Shown: piece by piece, positions 27,684-36,403 of the stretch
Layout of the letters: the number at the start of each line of letters is the position of its first letter
Position numbering within the stretch: the stretch's first letter is position 1
DNA from: Acetobacter sp. UBA5411
Lineage (GTDB): Bacteria > Pseudomonadota > Alphaproteobacteria > Acetobacterales > Acetobacteraceae
Length of the DNA stretch: 64,000 nt
NCBI RefSeq assembly: GCF_002409645.1
Contig: NZ_DHNR01000031.1
Location: 103,169 to 167,168, forward strand
Direction: 5' to 3'
The notes under the pieces: model-generated
Databases searched by the model: none
What the model was told of the DNA's origin: nothing
What the model saw: the letters and a program-made list of their open reading frames with translations, nothing else
Made by a program: the position numbers and the translations under genes

Positions 27684-29240
27684 CTACAGAGCTTTTTTGA
27701 ATGAAGTGAGTGCTGAATACCCTCTTTTCTTCGCCACCATAAAAAAGATGAGAGCCAGAATGAAAGCCAGAGCTGCGACGATGAATGAGGAGTCGTCGCC
27801 AAAGCTCGCGCCTCGTATCAGTGCCGCCACCGCCAAGGCGATATGACTGAGAGCCGTAATACAAAAAAGCACTGCTGCTTTGCTCTGTGAAGGCAGAATA
27901 AAAGCCAGCAACGTGCAGAACAGGAATGTCGCATAATAGGTCAGGGCGACCGGCATGTAAGCCATTGGATTTGGGATGACGGCAGCAAGAGCAATGATGG
28001 CTGCAATACCGGCCATACAGCCTGTCGTGCATCCTATTGTCAGTGAGGAAAGAATACGGGAACCGCGTGTTTCAGTGACAAGACCGGTGGCGCGTTCACG
28101 TCGTTGTCGCGCCATGATCCAGAGCTGATTGCCGGTATAAAAGAGAAAAGCTCCGCCAAATCCAAGAACAAGATAAGCCCAGCGGACAGGATATCCGCCA
28201 TAGCTGCCAAAATGCAGACTGAAGAAAGAAGTGATTGTTGCAAATCCGCCTGACTGGTGGCCGGGTAAATAGTCAGTCGAAAGAATACGACCGCTTGCCG
28301 GATCCATGACTGCAAAACCGGCGTTGGGACCACGCATCACAAAACGCGTATCATGTCCGGCAACACGAAGCATCAGCGTTCCGCCTCCGGGGCCGGGTCG
28401 GGTAGCATAATTCAGCGTATCCGGCACAAAGCCCGGCGCCTGTTGAGCGAGAGATGCGACAAGAGCAGTGGGTGTCAGAAGTGGGGCAACTTCTCGTGCG
28501 GGAGACGGATGCTGCTGGGGATGAATCTGACGGACATCGTTATGAAAAAGTATGTTCTGCACAGCATAAATCGGCTCATGAAACGCAAAAAGTACCGATG
28601 TGATCGCCATAACCACATGAAAGGGAAGCGAGAAAAAACCAAAGATATTATGCAGATCGAGCCACGCTCGGCGTTTGCCGCCTTCAAGTCTGACAGCAAA
28701 GAGGGTTCGTTTCAGTGCGGGCAGAAAAGCGATCACACCCGATACCAGCGCAATAGCGTAGGCCAGTGCAACTATGCCCATAAAAGGCATCGCGATGCCT
28801 TCTGGCAAAGGCAGACCTACACGCTGGTGCAGGACATCAATGAAATGCGCCGTTTCCGAAGGTGGCCGCTTTTCCGTAATCAGTATTCCATTTGGATCGA
28901 GAGCAGCAGCGACAAGATGAGCCGGCCCATGGTCATGGCTTTTCGGATTCTGGGGCCAGACCAGACGGGCGGGTTGGGTTTTATCCGGTGTCAGGACGAT
29001 GGTGTAATTTCGGCGTGCATCCGGAAAAGCGGCAAAGGCTTTTTCCATCAATTCGGGTGTACGGTCGAGAGATAGGGGTGCAGGTAAATGGCTTTCCGGT
29101 GTCAGCCAGTTTTGCAATGTTTGTTCAAACATGCTGACTGCGCCAGCATAGAACGCGACAAAAAGAAAAAGTGCCGCCAGTATGCCGACCCAGCTATGAA
29201 CTTCTCGATAGACAGCGACAATATCTTCACGAAGTTTCAT
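27684..29240 (-). CDS. PepSY-associated transmembrane protein (ferri-siderophore reductase type)
   Basis: 518-aa inner-membrane protein. N-terminal VAVYREVHSWVGILAALFLFVAFYAG, the block LDLHNIFGFFSLPFHVVMAITS and several membrane helices define the PepSY_TM family. FoxB/FiuB-type members reduce ferri-siderophores after uptake; that role is inferred from the operon, not shown by residues here. Helices cluster at the C-terminus (TIGCTTGCMAGIAAIIALA onward). The ATG 29240 overlaps the stop of the DUF3649 gene (ATGA), so translation is coupled. Upstream in-frame ATG at 29288 is less likely. Confidence 0.88.
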   Translation of the reverse strand: MKLREDIVAVYREVHSWVGILAALFLFVAFYAGAVSMFEQTLQNWLTPESHLPAPLSLDRTPELMEKAFAAFPDARRNYTIVLTPDKTQPARLVWPQNPKSHDHGPAHLVAAALDPNGILITEKRPPSETAHFIDVLHQRVGLPLPEGIAMPFMGIVALAYAIALVSGVIAFLPALKRTLFAVRLEGGKRRAWLDLHNIFGFFSLPFHVVMAITSVLFAFHEPIYAVQNILFHNDVRQIHPQQHPSPAREVAPLLTPTALVASLAQQAPGFVPDTLNYATRPGPGGGTLMLRVAGHDTRFVMRGPNAGFAVMDPASGRILSTDYLPGHQSGGFATITSFFSLHFGSYGGYPVRWAYLVLGFGGAFLFYTGNQLWIMARQRRERATGLVTETRGSRILSSLTIGCTTGCMAGIAAIIALAAVIPNPMAYMPVALTYYATFLFCTLLAFILPSQSKAAVLFCITALSHIALAVAALIRGASFGDDSSFIVAALAFILALIFFMVAKKRGYSALTSFKKAL

Positions 29241-29524
29241 CGAATCACGTTCTTCAGAATTAAAAAGAGCAGCCAAACGAGAGCGCAACTAGTCCCCAGT
29301 CCTGTCCATGCCTTGCGACCAGAGGAAAACAGGAAACAGGCACAGACAGAAACGATCCATACGAATGTTGCTGACCACAGAAGAGCCTGGGCGGAGAGCG
29401 TCATGGGACTGCCTGTTGTGTGACAGAGCAGGCCTGCGACGCCCATGCCTCCCAATGCCAGACCGGCTCCCGGAATAATTCCAGCAGAGAGTTTCCCTTT
29501 CCACTCACTGTTGTCGAGTGTCAT
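29237..29524 (-). CDS. DUF3649 family membrane protein
   Basis: 95 aa with three hydrophobic stretches (IPGAGLALGGMGVAGLLCHT, LSAQALLWSATFVWIVSVCACFLF and LGTSCALVWLLFLILK). Identified by position in the siderophore-receptor, DUF3325, DUF3649, PepSY order known from iron-uptake operons, and by its size. Its ATG overlaps the DUF3325 stop by four bases, and its stop overlaps the PepSY start. Biochemical function unknown. Confidence 0.78.
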   Translation of the reverse strand: MTLDNSEWKGKLSAGIIPGAGLALGGMGVAGLLCHTTGSPMTLSAQALLWSATFVWIVSVCACFLFSSGRKAWTGLGTSCALVWLLFLILKNVIR

Positions 29525-29805
29525 CGTTGTTCACCGCGTGATTTCACAAGGGAGATTCCAACCGGCAGAAAGCAAAGCCATAACATCAGTAGAACCACAG
29601 TCATGAACAGAGCGGTTATCAAACTTATGATGTGCGCAAAACAGATTGCCGTGCACAGGGTAAGGACTGCTCCCCCTCCCACGCCGATACTGCCTGACAG
29701 ACGCTGCGTAAAAAGTCTCTGCTGACTGGATGTGCAATAGAACATGATACTTGCGAACAACCCGGCGATACTTCCAAGCGCAAGAAAAAGATCAGACTGT
29801 ATCAC
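29521..29805 (-). CDS. DUF3325 family membrane protein
   Basis: 94 aa, three hydrophobic segments (LFLALGSIAGLFASIMFYC, GVGGGAVLTLCTAICFAHII and ITALFMTVVLLMLWLCFLPVG). SSQQRLFTQRLSG between the first two is typical of DUF3325. It overlaps the TonB receptor stop by four bases and the DUF3649 gene by four. Part of the four-gene coupled operon; function unknown but tied to iron acquisition by context. Confidence 0.78.
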   Translation of the reverse strand: MIQSDLFLALGSIAGLFASIMFYCTSSQQRLFTQRLSGSIGVGGGAVLTLCTAICFAHIISLITALFMTVVLLMLWLCFLPVGISLVKSRGEQR

Positions 29806-32069
29806 CAGCGATATTCCAGACGCATCGTCAGACTTCTGCCTTGTCCGTAATAGCAGGCGGATACGGCTGTGCAGGTCGCCACAAACCGCTTGTTTGCAAT
29901 ATTGCGAACGTTGGCCGAGAAAGACAAACCGTCATACTGTGGATGAGCTTGTCCGAAATCATAACGCAGAAACATGTCAAAGACGGTATAGCCGGGAATG
30001 GATAGTGTGTTGTTCGTATCGCCGTAGCTGTGTCCGGTATAACGCACGCCGCCGCCAACGCCAGTTCCCCGGAACGTGCCACGACGAATACGCTGATCGA
30101 CAAACAGGGAGGCCATCCATTTGGGAGCCTGTGGAAGATAATTGCCGATCTGCGCAAGTGTGTTTGACTTCATGACTCTGGGATCGCTGCGGGTGCCGGT
30201 GAAAATGACTGACATATCCCAGGGCAGGTTTGCGCGGCCCTCCAGTTCCAGACCTCTGACTCGGCCTTCACCGGTCTGCACGTAACAGGTGGCCGTTCCG
30301 CACATTTCACCGTCCGGTGCGGGTGTGGTCATGTTTTTCTGCTTGATCTGATAGGCACCGAAAGTGACGTAAATGCTTTTCTTGTACTGATAGCGGAGAC
30401 CAGCTTCATACTGGTCACCCGTGGTCGGCTTGAAGGGCTTGCCATTCAGCGCGGTTGAAGGATCAGAAACCTGAGGCTGGAAAGAAGTCGCGTAGCTGAA
30501 ATAAGGAGCCAGCCCGAAATCGAGCAGATAGACCGCTCCTGCGCGCCATGTGAACTTGTTGGAAGACGTGACATAGCGTTGACGTGTCAGGATGTTGAGC
30601 GTGTCATCAGTCGCCCAGTCCTGCCGTCCACCAACTGTGACACGCAGGCGCTCGAATTTCATCTGATCCTGAAAATAAACGCCATTCTGGTAGGATTTTG
30701 TGGCGCTATAGACCTGTGGGTTGAGGCCTGCTGAATAGCCACTCACCCCGCGGGATGATGGATTGAAGATATCCAGCATGGGCAGAACGAGAGAGGATGA
30801 GACCAGATCACGGGAGCTTTCCCAGCTTGTGTAGAAATAATCAGTTCCGGCAAGAAGTGTGTGCTGTACTGGGCCAGTTTTCACATGCCCTTCAACTTGC
30901 GTGTCCATTGCCACGCCCTGAGACCGGCCTCGTCCTTCCACGGCCCGACGGTTGACGGTTTCACCCGCGACACATCCGCGAACCGAGCTTGGGCAAGCTA
31001 TGAGTGTGTCACCACTCAGAACAGTCGCCCGATAAAGATTGTCGAGGTAGGTATAGCGGGTGTTGTTACGCACGGTCAGGAAGCGACTGAATTTATGTTC
31101 AAGAAACGAGCCTGCCAGCGTCTGCGTACGATCGAATTTGTCCCAGTCAGGTTCACCGATATTGGCATCATTGGCGATATACCGGCCCTTCGACGGCGTC
31201 AGGGTGCCAGTCTTGGGCAGGAACTGAAAGGTGGAGCCGCCTGCATCGCGCTGATACTGCGCCAGAAGAGTCCATGATGAGCCGGGGGCATATTTCCAGG
31301 TCAGGCTGGGGGAGACGTAATAGCGACCATTCATGACGCTGTTGACCTGCGTGCCGCCGTAACGGGCCAGAGCGACCATGCGGCCCAAAAGAGTTCCCTG
31401 CTTGTTGAGTTTGCCGGAAACATCACCGGCCGCCTGTCCCTGCCAGTTGGCGAGATCCGTATAACCCGCCGTCTGAGTAAAGAACTCTCCGTGACTCGTC
31501 TCGGTGGGTTTCTTGGTGGTCAGGTTGATGATGCCGCCGGGTGCAGTCTGACCATACAGAGCGCCTGATGGTCCTTTAAGGACTTCGATCTGCTGAAGGG
31601 CAAAGGGATCGAAGGAGGTGCGAGTCCACTGGCCTCCTGCAGGCAGACGCAGGCCATCGACAAAATTGTTGTTGGATGAAAATCCGCCTGCACCGAAACC
31701 CCGGACTGAAACCTCGTCAACACGACTGTCGATACCACTGGGTTCGGCTTGCACGCCAGCTGTATAGGCCAGAGCATCAGCAACGGTCGGTGATGCTCTT
31801 AGTTCGATTTCTTCGCGACTCACAATGGAGATTGTCTGAGGCGATTCAATGATTGGTGTTCGCGTTTTTGTGCTGGCAGCGGCATGCGACAGACCGGTGG
31901 CGGTCACGACAATGACTTCATGACCGGGTGCCGGTTTGCTGACTTTTCCGCTCGTGGGCTTCTTCTCGTCCACGGTTGCGACTGGTTGCGTTGCCCAGGC
32001 AGTTGATCCGAGCGACGCCATGATGGCGACGGGCACGGCGCTGCGTGTCAGATATCGCGATTGCCGCAT
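29802..32069 (-). CDS. TonB-dependent ferric-siderophore receptor 1
   Basis: Outer-membrane beta-barrel receptor, 755 aa. Signal peptide (ending near STAWA) then the plug domain with ESPQTISIVSREEIELRASP, VSVRGFGAGGFSSNN and VLKGPSGALYGQTAPGGIIN. The barrel closes with FVATCTAVSACYYGQGR and a C-terminal Trp (RLEYRW). The paired Cys before CYYG is common in FhuA/FoxA-like hydroxamate receptors, so a hydroxamate ligand is possible but not shown. First gene of a coupled operon with a Fur box 44 bp before its ATG. Confidence 0.93.
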   Translation of the reverse strand: MRQSRYLTRSAVPVAIMASLGSTAWATQPVATVDEKKPTSGKVSKPAPGHEVIVVTATGLSHAAASTKTRTPIIESPQTISIVSREEIELRASPTVADALAYTAGVQAEPSGIDSRVDEVSVRGFGAGGFSSNNNFVDGLRLPAGGQWTRTSFDPFALQQIEVLKGPSGALYGQTAPGGIINLTTKKPTETSHGEFFTQTAGYTDLANWQGQAAGDVSGKLNKQGTLLGRMVALARYGGTQVNSVMNGRYYVSPSLTWKYAPGSSWTLLAQYQRDAGGSTFQFLPKTGTLTPSKGRYIANDANIGEPDWDKFDRTQTLAGSFLEHKFSRFLTVRNNTRYTYLDNLYRATVLSGDTLIACPSSVRGCVAGETVNRRAVEGRGRSQGVAMDTQVEGHVKTGPVQHTLLAGTDYFYTSWESSRDLVSSSLVLPMLDIFNPSSRGVSGYSAGLNPQVYSATKSYQNGVYFQDQMKFERLRVTVGGRQDWATDDTLNILTRQRYVTSSNKFTWRAGAVYLLDFGLAPYFSYATSFQPQVSDPSTALNGKPFKPTTGDQYEAGLRYQYKKSIYVTFGAYQIKQKNMTTPAPDGEMCGTATCYVQTGEGRVRGLELEGRANLPWDMSVIFTGTRSDPRVMKSNTLAQIGNYLPQAPKWMASLFVDQRIRRGTFRGTGVGGGVRYTGHSYGDTNNTLSIPGYTVFDMFLRYDFGQAHPQYDGLSFSANVRNIANKRFVATCTAVSACYYGQGRSLTMRLEYRW

Positions 32070-32400
32070 GAAACTCTTTCCGCATTCACATTTTAGAGAA
32101 AATGGCTTCTACGAAAATGAGAATCATTGTCAACATCAATGTGCGGCAGACATTTTATGATACATTTCAAGGAAGGTGTATTTTGTAAAACATCTTGTTT
32201 TTACATTGGGTATAAAGCTCTATGGCCAGATCGATTTATGGTGGATTAGCGGAAATTTCTTTTATCTGAGCTAGATTAACTTGGGGAAAAGCAGGAAGAT
32301 GAAGGGCAAGGGGGATGAGATGCCAAAACTCCTCATTCCCCTTGTCATGGAAGGATAGAACCCGCGTTTCTGATAACAGTCGCGGACGCAGGACAGGCTG
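32070..32400. other. Intergenic region with Fur box
   Basis: 331 bp between the minus-strand Dabb gene and the TonB receptor start. It holds the Fur box (32113-32131) and, at 32307-32344, an inverted repeat (arms CAAGGGGGATGAG and CTCATTCCCCTTG) that is probably the Dabb gene terminator. Nothing else was recognised. Confidence 0.65.
32113..32131. promoter_or_regulatory. Fur box
   Basis: GAAAATGAGAATCATTGTC matches the 19-bp Fur consensus GATAATGATAATCATTATC at 16 of 19 positions. It stands 44 bp upstream of the receptor ATG, where bound Fur would block the promoter under iron sufficiency. Confidence 0.85.
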
Positions 32401-32943
32401 TTATGGTCTGTTCACAGCACTGACAGGAAAGTCAAAAACTACGACTTTTTCGAGATAAGGCCCGGCAAAGGTCTTGAATGCATCATGCGCGGCGTCGAAA
32501 TAGCGGGCATCCGTGACAATGGGACGACCGACATAGAAATTCCGGTCACCTTCAGATTTGAAAGTCACCAGATAGCCTTCCTGCAGACCAAGATCACTGT
32601 TCTCTCCACTGTTTTGTGGGCCTGCCTCGATGGACACGACGACAGGCTTGCCGTCCGGACGGCGGGACAGGCTGGCGAGGGCGAGAAAGCGCTTTGTCAC
32701 TTCATTGCGTAAGGCTGTCGTCACTTCAGGACGAAAACGAAACAACACCATGTGACGGAGAGTGCCCGGCTGGAAATCCGGTGCCGTGAAGCGTGCAGCT
32801 CCAACCTTTGTCAGAACCGACTGGGCGCTGAGGGCGGCTTCATCAAGGACTGGCGAAGGCGTTGCGTTTGCGCTGCCCGGAACAGCGCTCCAGAGAGCCA
32901 TTGCCAAGAGAGGCACTATGAGGAGGCGGGAAAATATAACCAT
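32401..32943 (-). CDS. Secreted Dabb (stress-responsive alpha/beta barrel) domain protein
   Basis: 180 aa from the ATG at 32943. Signal peptide MVIFSRLLIVPLLAMALWSAVPGSANA, then a Dabb ferredoxin-like domain: LRHMVLFRFRPEVT..LRNEVTKRFLAL, and AHDAFKTFAGPYLEKVVVFDF at the end. Dabb proteins act in stress or as small dimeric enzymes; this one has no catalytic residue I can assign. The ORF extends upstream to 33030 but the signal peptide favours 32943. Confidence 0.78.
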   Translation of the reverse strand: MVIFSRLLIVPLLAMALWSAVPGSANATPSPVLDEAALSAQSVLTKVGAARFTAPDFQPGTLRHMVLFRFRPEVTTALRNEVTKRFLALASLSRRPDGKPVVVSIEAGPQNSGENSDLGLQEGYLVTFKSEGDRNFYVGRPIVTDARYFDAAHDAFKTFAGPYLEKVVVFDFPVSAVNRP

Positions 32944-33044
32944 GAGGGTGAAAGTTATATCATCTTGTCTCCGGAAGGAATTGCTTTGCCAGACAAGGAA
33001 CCAATCAAGAAAGCCTCTTTGCGGAACCACTTAAGAATTTGAAT

Positions 33045-33085
33045 GAGTTTTTGGTGAAGCTTTTTTCAAAAAGTTTCATATTGTT
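33045..33085. repeat. Family B palindromic repeat, copy 2
   Basis: Contains TTTTTGGTGAAGCTTTTTTC followed by AAAAAGTTTC and a T-rich stretch. It matches the core at 42970-43001 and the reverse core near 47738-47765. Confidence 0.7.
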
Positions 33086-33128
33086 TTTTTTGCTCCAGTC
33101 AAAGGGCGGCAATGCCACTCACCAAAGC

Positions 33129-33164
33129 CTGACGATCTCCGAAACTCGAAGCAGAGATCGTCAG
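33129..33164 (-). terminator. Hairpin after the Hint-domain gene
   Basis: Arms CTGACGATCTC (33129-33139) and GAGATCGTCAG (33154-33164) are perfectly complementary over 11 bp and lie 11 bp past the stop codon on the minus strand. Confidence 0.7.
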
Positions 33165-33174
33165 AAGTAAGTTT

Positions 33175-35760
33175 TTACGCACACCGCCGCAGGTCGATAT
33201 CCATATCTTCAAGATACGGTCCAGCTGCATGAAGCTGGAGTGTCAGAACCACATCTTCACCCGCTTCATAAAACGGCAGGTCCAGAGTGGCTTCTCCCTG
33301 AGTCCAGCGCATCGGAACGGTTTCCTGCACGTCCCATCCTTCACCCTCTTTGGTCAGATGGGTTGTGATGGAATGTGAATGGTCTCCGACCTCAAGCGTG
33401 ATCTCTCCCACGAGCACACCGAGAAAACGGCGGTCGTCTATGAAAGGGCCAATGACGTCACAGGGGCGCGAAGCCCGTGACACAATGCTGACCTGAGAAA
33501 CAGTAGTCGGAAGGTGGAACGTAAACCGGCCATCCGTTGTCGAAGCGGGAGCAAGCGACGCGCCATCAGGCAGCAGAAGGCGCAGTGCCGGATCATGAAT
33601 GAGGGTCGGCGCTTCATGAGCATCCGTGGCGACAGCGCGCTCGGCAAACGTGTTAAACAGCGGTTCCACAAAGGCGCGATCGACACAGAGTTGCCCGGCG
33701 GCATCCTCTTCCCAGCTTTTGGACTTGCCAGAGAAGGCGGCCACGACATGTTCATCCGTAACAGGGCGAAAATTGCGGCGATTACCCGTGTCCAGATAAC
33801 TCTCGGTCAGCAGCCCGTTGACGCGGATGACCGCATGATCCTGCGTCTCAATGTGATAGCAAGTGTAGGAACGGATGGTGCGGTCATAGGCAATGCTGCG
33901 ACCATTGACGAGCATCCGCACCGGCACGAAACGACCATCGAACCACAGGCAATGTTCCGGTGTCACCAGAAGGTCGGTGAACGGCACATTGTCCGCCAGA
34001 GCGCCTGCTCGGATACGCACAGGGCAGCCAGCCATATCCGGGGGCAGGTCGGCCTGCACGCGCACATCCTGTCGGCCCACCCAGATGATTTCCTTCAGGA
34101 GAGCGTGTCCGCTGTCGTAGGTAGGAACCATCATGCCGGGCTGAAGGTTCTCGACCGCTACAGCGCCCGTCTCCGTTTCGACAAGGCTGCCCGGCAGGAA
34201 GCAGACAACCGCCGTGAGCAGCAGCGAGCCGTCTTCATCTGCCGCCAGTGCGAACTGGTTTACGGTGTCGGCCAGAGAAACTGTTAGCGTATAGGTGGTG
34301 CTCCCGGAGGTGACGGTCACAGTGTTGCCGGATGCCTGAACGGTCGCATCCGCGCTGTAAGTCAGTGCAGAGAAATCGATGTAATCACTAGCGCTCATAT
34401 TGACGACGGCGGCAGAAAATGAGTCCGCGGCATCAAGGATCAGCGTGCCGCTGGAAGAGAAGGCGATGGTCTGCGTGGAGAAGGCCGCGCCTTCCAGTGT
34501 CAATGTGGCGTCGGTATTGAGCGCCACCAGACTGTAGGACTGATCGCCGGTCAGAACCCAGTTCCCGGAAACTGTCATGGTCTGGAAATTGTCGGCCCCA
34601 TTAAAGGTGCCTGTGCCGACAAGATTGACAGTGTTGGAGCCCGCTCCACCATCCACCGTGCCGTCAATCTCTGATCCTGTCAGGATGTTCAGTGTGTCGT
34701 CACCCGAGCCGAGCAGGATGGCGTAGGTGGTTCCGGAAATATAACCGGCGTTGGTGATGGTGTCGCCGAATGTATCGGTGATGTGGATGCCGTAGCCATC
34801 CAACCCTTGAATGGTGCCCGCATTGACGATGGTTGTGGCGTACGGTGCATTACCTTCACTGCTGTTATCGACTAGAATACCGTTATTAGCGCCGCTGATG
34901 ACGGCGTTGGCAGCATTCAGGATGTCGCCGCCCCCGATCGATACGCCTTCACTTCCGTTGGGGAGGCCGTCGCTGCCATTGCCGCTTGCGCCGGTCCCTT
35001 CAATGGTTCCGTAATTGGTGATCGTGGCGTAGCCGTCGATATCGACACCATCGCCGTCTCCGGTGCCGGATCCGTCATAGGCCCCGGTGATGGTCCCGTA
35101 ATTGAACACTGTGCCATCGCCGTCAGATCCCACACCTGAACCGTCGCGACCCAGAATGGTGCCGGCGACACCGTTGATGACGATGGCGTTTTCACTGCTG
35201 GTAATGGCGTGTCGGGCACCGGTGATCGTGCCGTTGTTTAGGACGACGCCACCGTAATCCTGAAAGTCGATCCCGTCATTTTTCGTGGCACCATTAACGC
35301 CGCCTGCGTCGATCGTGCCTGTATTAAAGATGATAGCGTTATTGCCGGGACGCAGGGCGTCCGCATCCGTCGAGATGATTTCACCGTCACCCACATTGAA
35401 GATCAGGGTGATGTCGTTTGTGGCGACCGAGTTGAAATCGACGGCCTGCCCATCGGTCGTCGATTCAATCGTGCCGGTATTGATCAGGGCCAGAGCGCCG
35501 TCGGGAAGATCTGAATCGACACGGATGCCGTCATCACTGCCGCTGATTGTGCCGCTGTTCTGAATGACCAGCACTGTATCGGCTGCGGCATCTCCTGACG
35601 TGTCGATGCCTCGTTTTGTTGTCGATTCCAGAGTGCCGCTGTTGGCGATGGTCAGAAAGGAAATTTCATCAAGCGTGGCCGTTACGGTTGTTTTCTTTGT
35701 GACCAGGTCATCATCATTTGTGTAGGTCTGGTTCACATCCAGAGAAACTTCATCGCTCAT
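33175..35760 (-). CDS. Beta-solenoid protein with C-terminal Hint domain
   Basis: 861 aa. Residues 1-500 contain repeated NxGTI segments (IQNSGTISGS, INTGTIEST, FNTGTIDAGG, VLNNGTITGA, FNYGTITGAYD, ITNYGTIEGTG), typical of a right-handed beta solenoid. There is no signal peptide. A Hint_2 domain begins at Cys520 (VCFLPGSLVETETGAVAVENLQ) and carries the later block YHIETQDHAVIRVNGLLTESYLD; no terminal Asn for splicing is apparent. The last part (about 700-861) has no known match for me. Such genes are common in acetic acid bacteria, function unclear; export by a type I system is possible but no transporter is adjacent. Confidence 0.8.
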   Translation of the reverse strand: MSDEVSLDVNQTYTNDDDLVTKKTTVTATLDEISFLTIANSGTLESTTKRGIDTSGDAAADTVLVIQNSGTISGSDDGIRVDSDLPDGALALINTGTIESTTDGQAVDFNSVATNDITLIFNVGDGEIISTDADALRPGNNAIIFNTGTIDAGGVNGATKNDGIDFQDYGGVVLNNGTITGARHAITSSENAIVINGVAGTILGRDGSGVGSDGDGTVFNYGTITGAYDGSGTGDGDGVDIDGYATITNYGTIEGTGASGNGSDGLPNGSEGVSIGGGDILNAANAVISGANNGILVDNSSEGNAPYATTIVNAGTIQGLDGYGIHITDTFGDTITNAGYISGTTYAILLGSGDDTLNILTGSEIDGTVDGGAGSNTVNLVGTGTFNGADNFQTMTVSGNWVLTGDQSYSLVALNTDATLTLEGAAFSTQTIAFSSSGTLILDAADSFSAAVVNMSASDYIDFSALTYSADATVQASGNTVTVTSGSTTYTLTVSLADTVNQFALAADEDGSLLLTAVVCFLPGSLVETETGAVAVENLQPGMMVPTYDSGHALLKEIIWVGRQDVRVQADLPPDMAGCPVRIRAGALADNVPFTDLLVTPEHCLWFDGRFVPVRMLVNGRSIAYDRTIRSYTCYHIETQDHAVIRVNGLLTESYLDTGNRRNFRPVTDEHVVAAFSGKSKSWEEDAAGQLCVDRAFVEPLFNTFAERAVATDAHEAPTLIHDPALRLLLPDGASLAPASTTDGRFTFHLPTTVSQVSIVSRASRPCDVIGPFIDDRRFLGVLVGEITLEVGDHSHSITTHLTKEGEGWDVQETVPMRWTQGEATLDLPFYEAGEDVVLTLQLHAAGPYLEDMDIDLRRCA

Positions 35761-36403
35761 AGGGCATCGTTCCGGAAACGGCGGTTGAGGTCGGGTAGTT
35801 TTGCCGGAGAAGCCCTATTGCATCTGACGCCGCGAAATTGTGACTTTTTGGTTAAATCATTTCTGTTTCGTCTCTATCGTTAAGAAAGCGAGAATGATTG
35901 GGCCGGATGAGAGGATGAAATGTGCAAAGTGCAGAATGAGAGTAATTGTTTTTTGTGTGTTGATGAATTCTATAAATAGTTGGCGTGGCCCTTTTGGATG
36001 TTGATTGTCTATGCGTGATTGTTCTTTATGCAAAAATCATAAGATAATTTCATGGTTTTTATAAAGGGGATAGGAGGTCCATATTCGTGCAGATGGTAAG
36101 AGCCTGTTCGGCAGTTTCTGGGTGAGTATCCCTTGGCACGATCTTATTCTCATTGCGGCAAGAAGCATGATGTATGACCTGTTAAGGTGGCCCTTGCGAT
36201 CAAGAACAAGATGAGGCCAGTGGATCATTCAGCGAATGACCTCGACCATGAAAACCGGATGAGTCTCTCTCTCCTGCCGCAGAAGATCTCGAAGAAACGA
36301 CGTATGCAGAGGACTGCTGACGAAACCGCTTTCAGAGGCTAGCTTGGCAATGCACCGATTACGCAAGTCCACGATCAAGCTCGTCATGTGAGGAGAACAA
36401 GCG
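35761..36403. other. 643-bp AT-rich intergenic region
   Basis: Separates the Hint gene (minus) from the nucleoside hydrolase (plus). The first half is AT-rich, with several TTGxxx and TAxAAT-like pieces but no convincing promoter pair. The second half (36090-36390) is more GC-rich and could be old coding DNA, for example translating to GSFWVSIPWHDLILIAARS before stops. I assign no gene. Confidence 0.5.
36391..36395 (+). promoter_or_regulatory. Shine-Dalgarno deciding a TTG start
   Basis: AGGAG at 36391-36395 stands 8 nt before TTG 36404, which begins the conserved IIIDTDPGQDDA motif. Confidence 0.7.

Noticed and set aside
34000..34300. Splicing intein inside the solenoid protein
   Set aside because: The Hint domain starts with Cys but lacks a C-terminal His-Asn plus nucleophile junction, and it is followed by unrelated sequence that does not resemble a split host protein.
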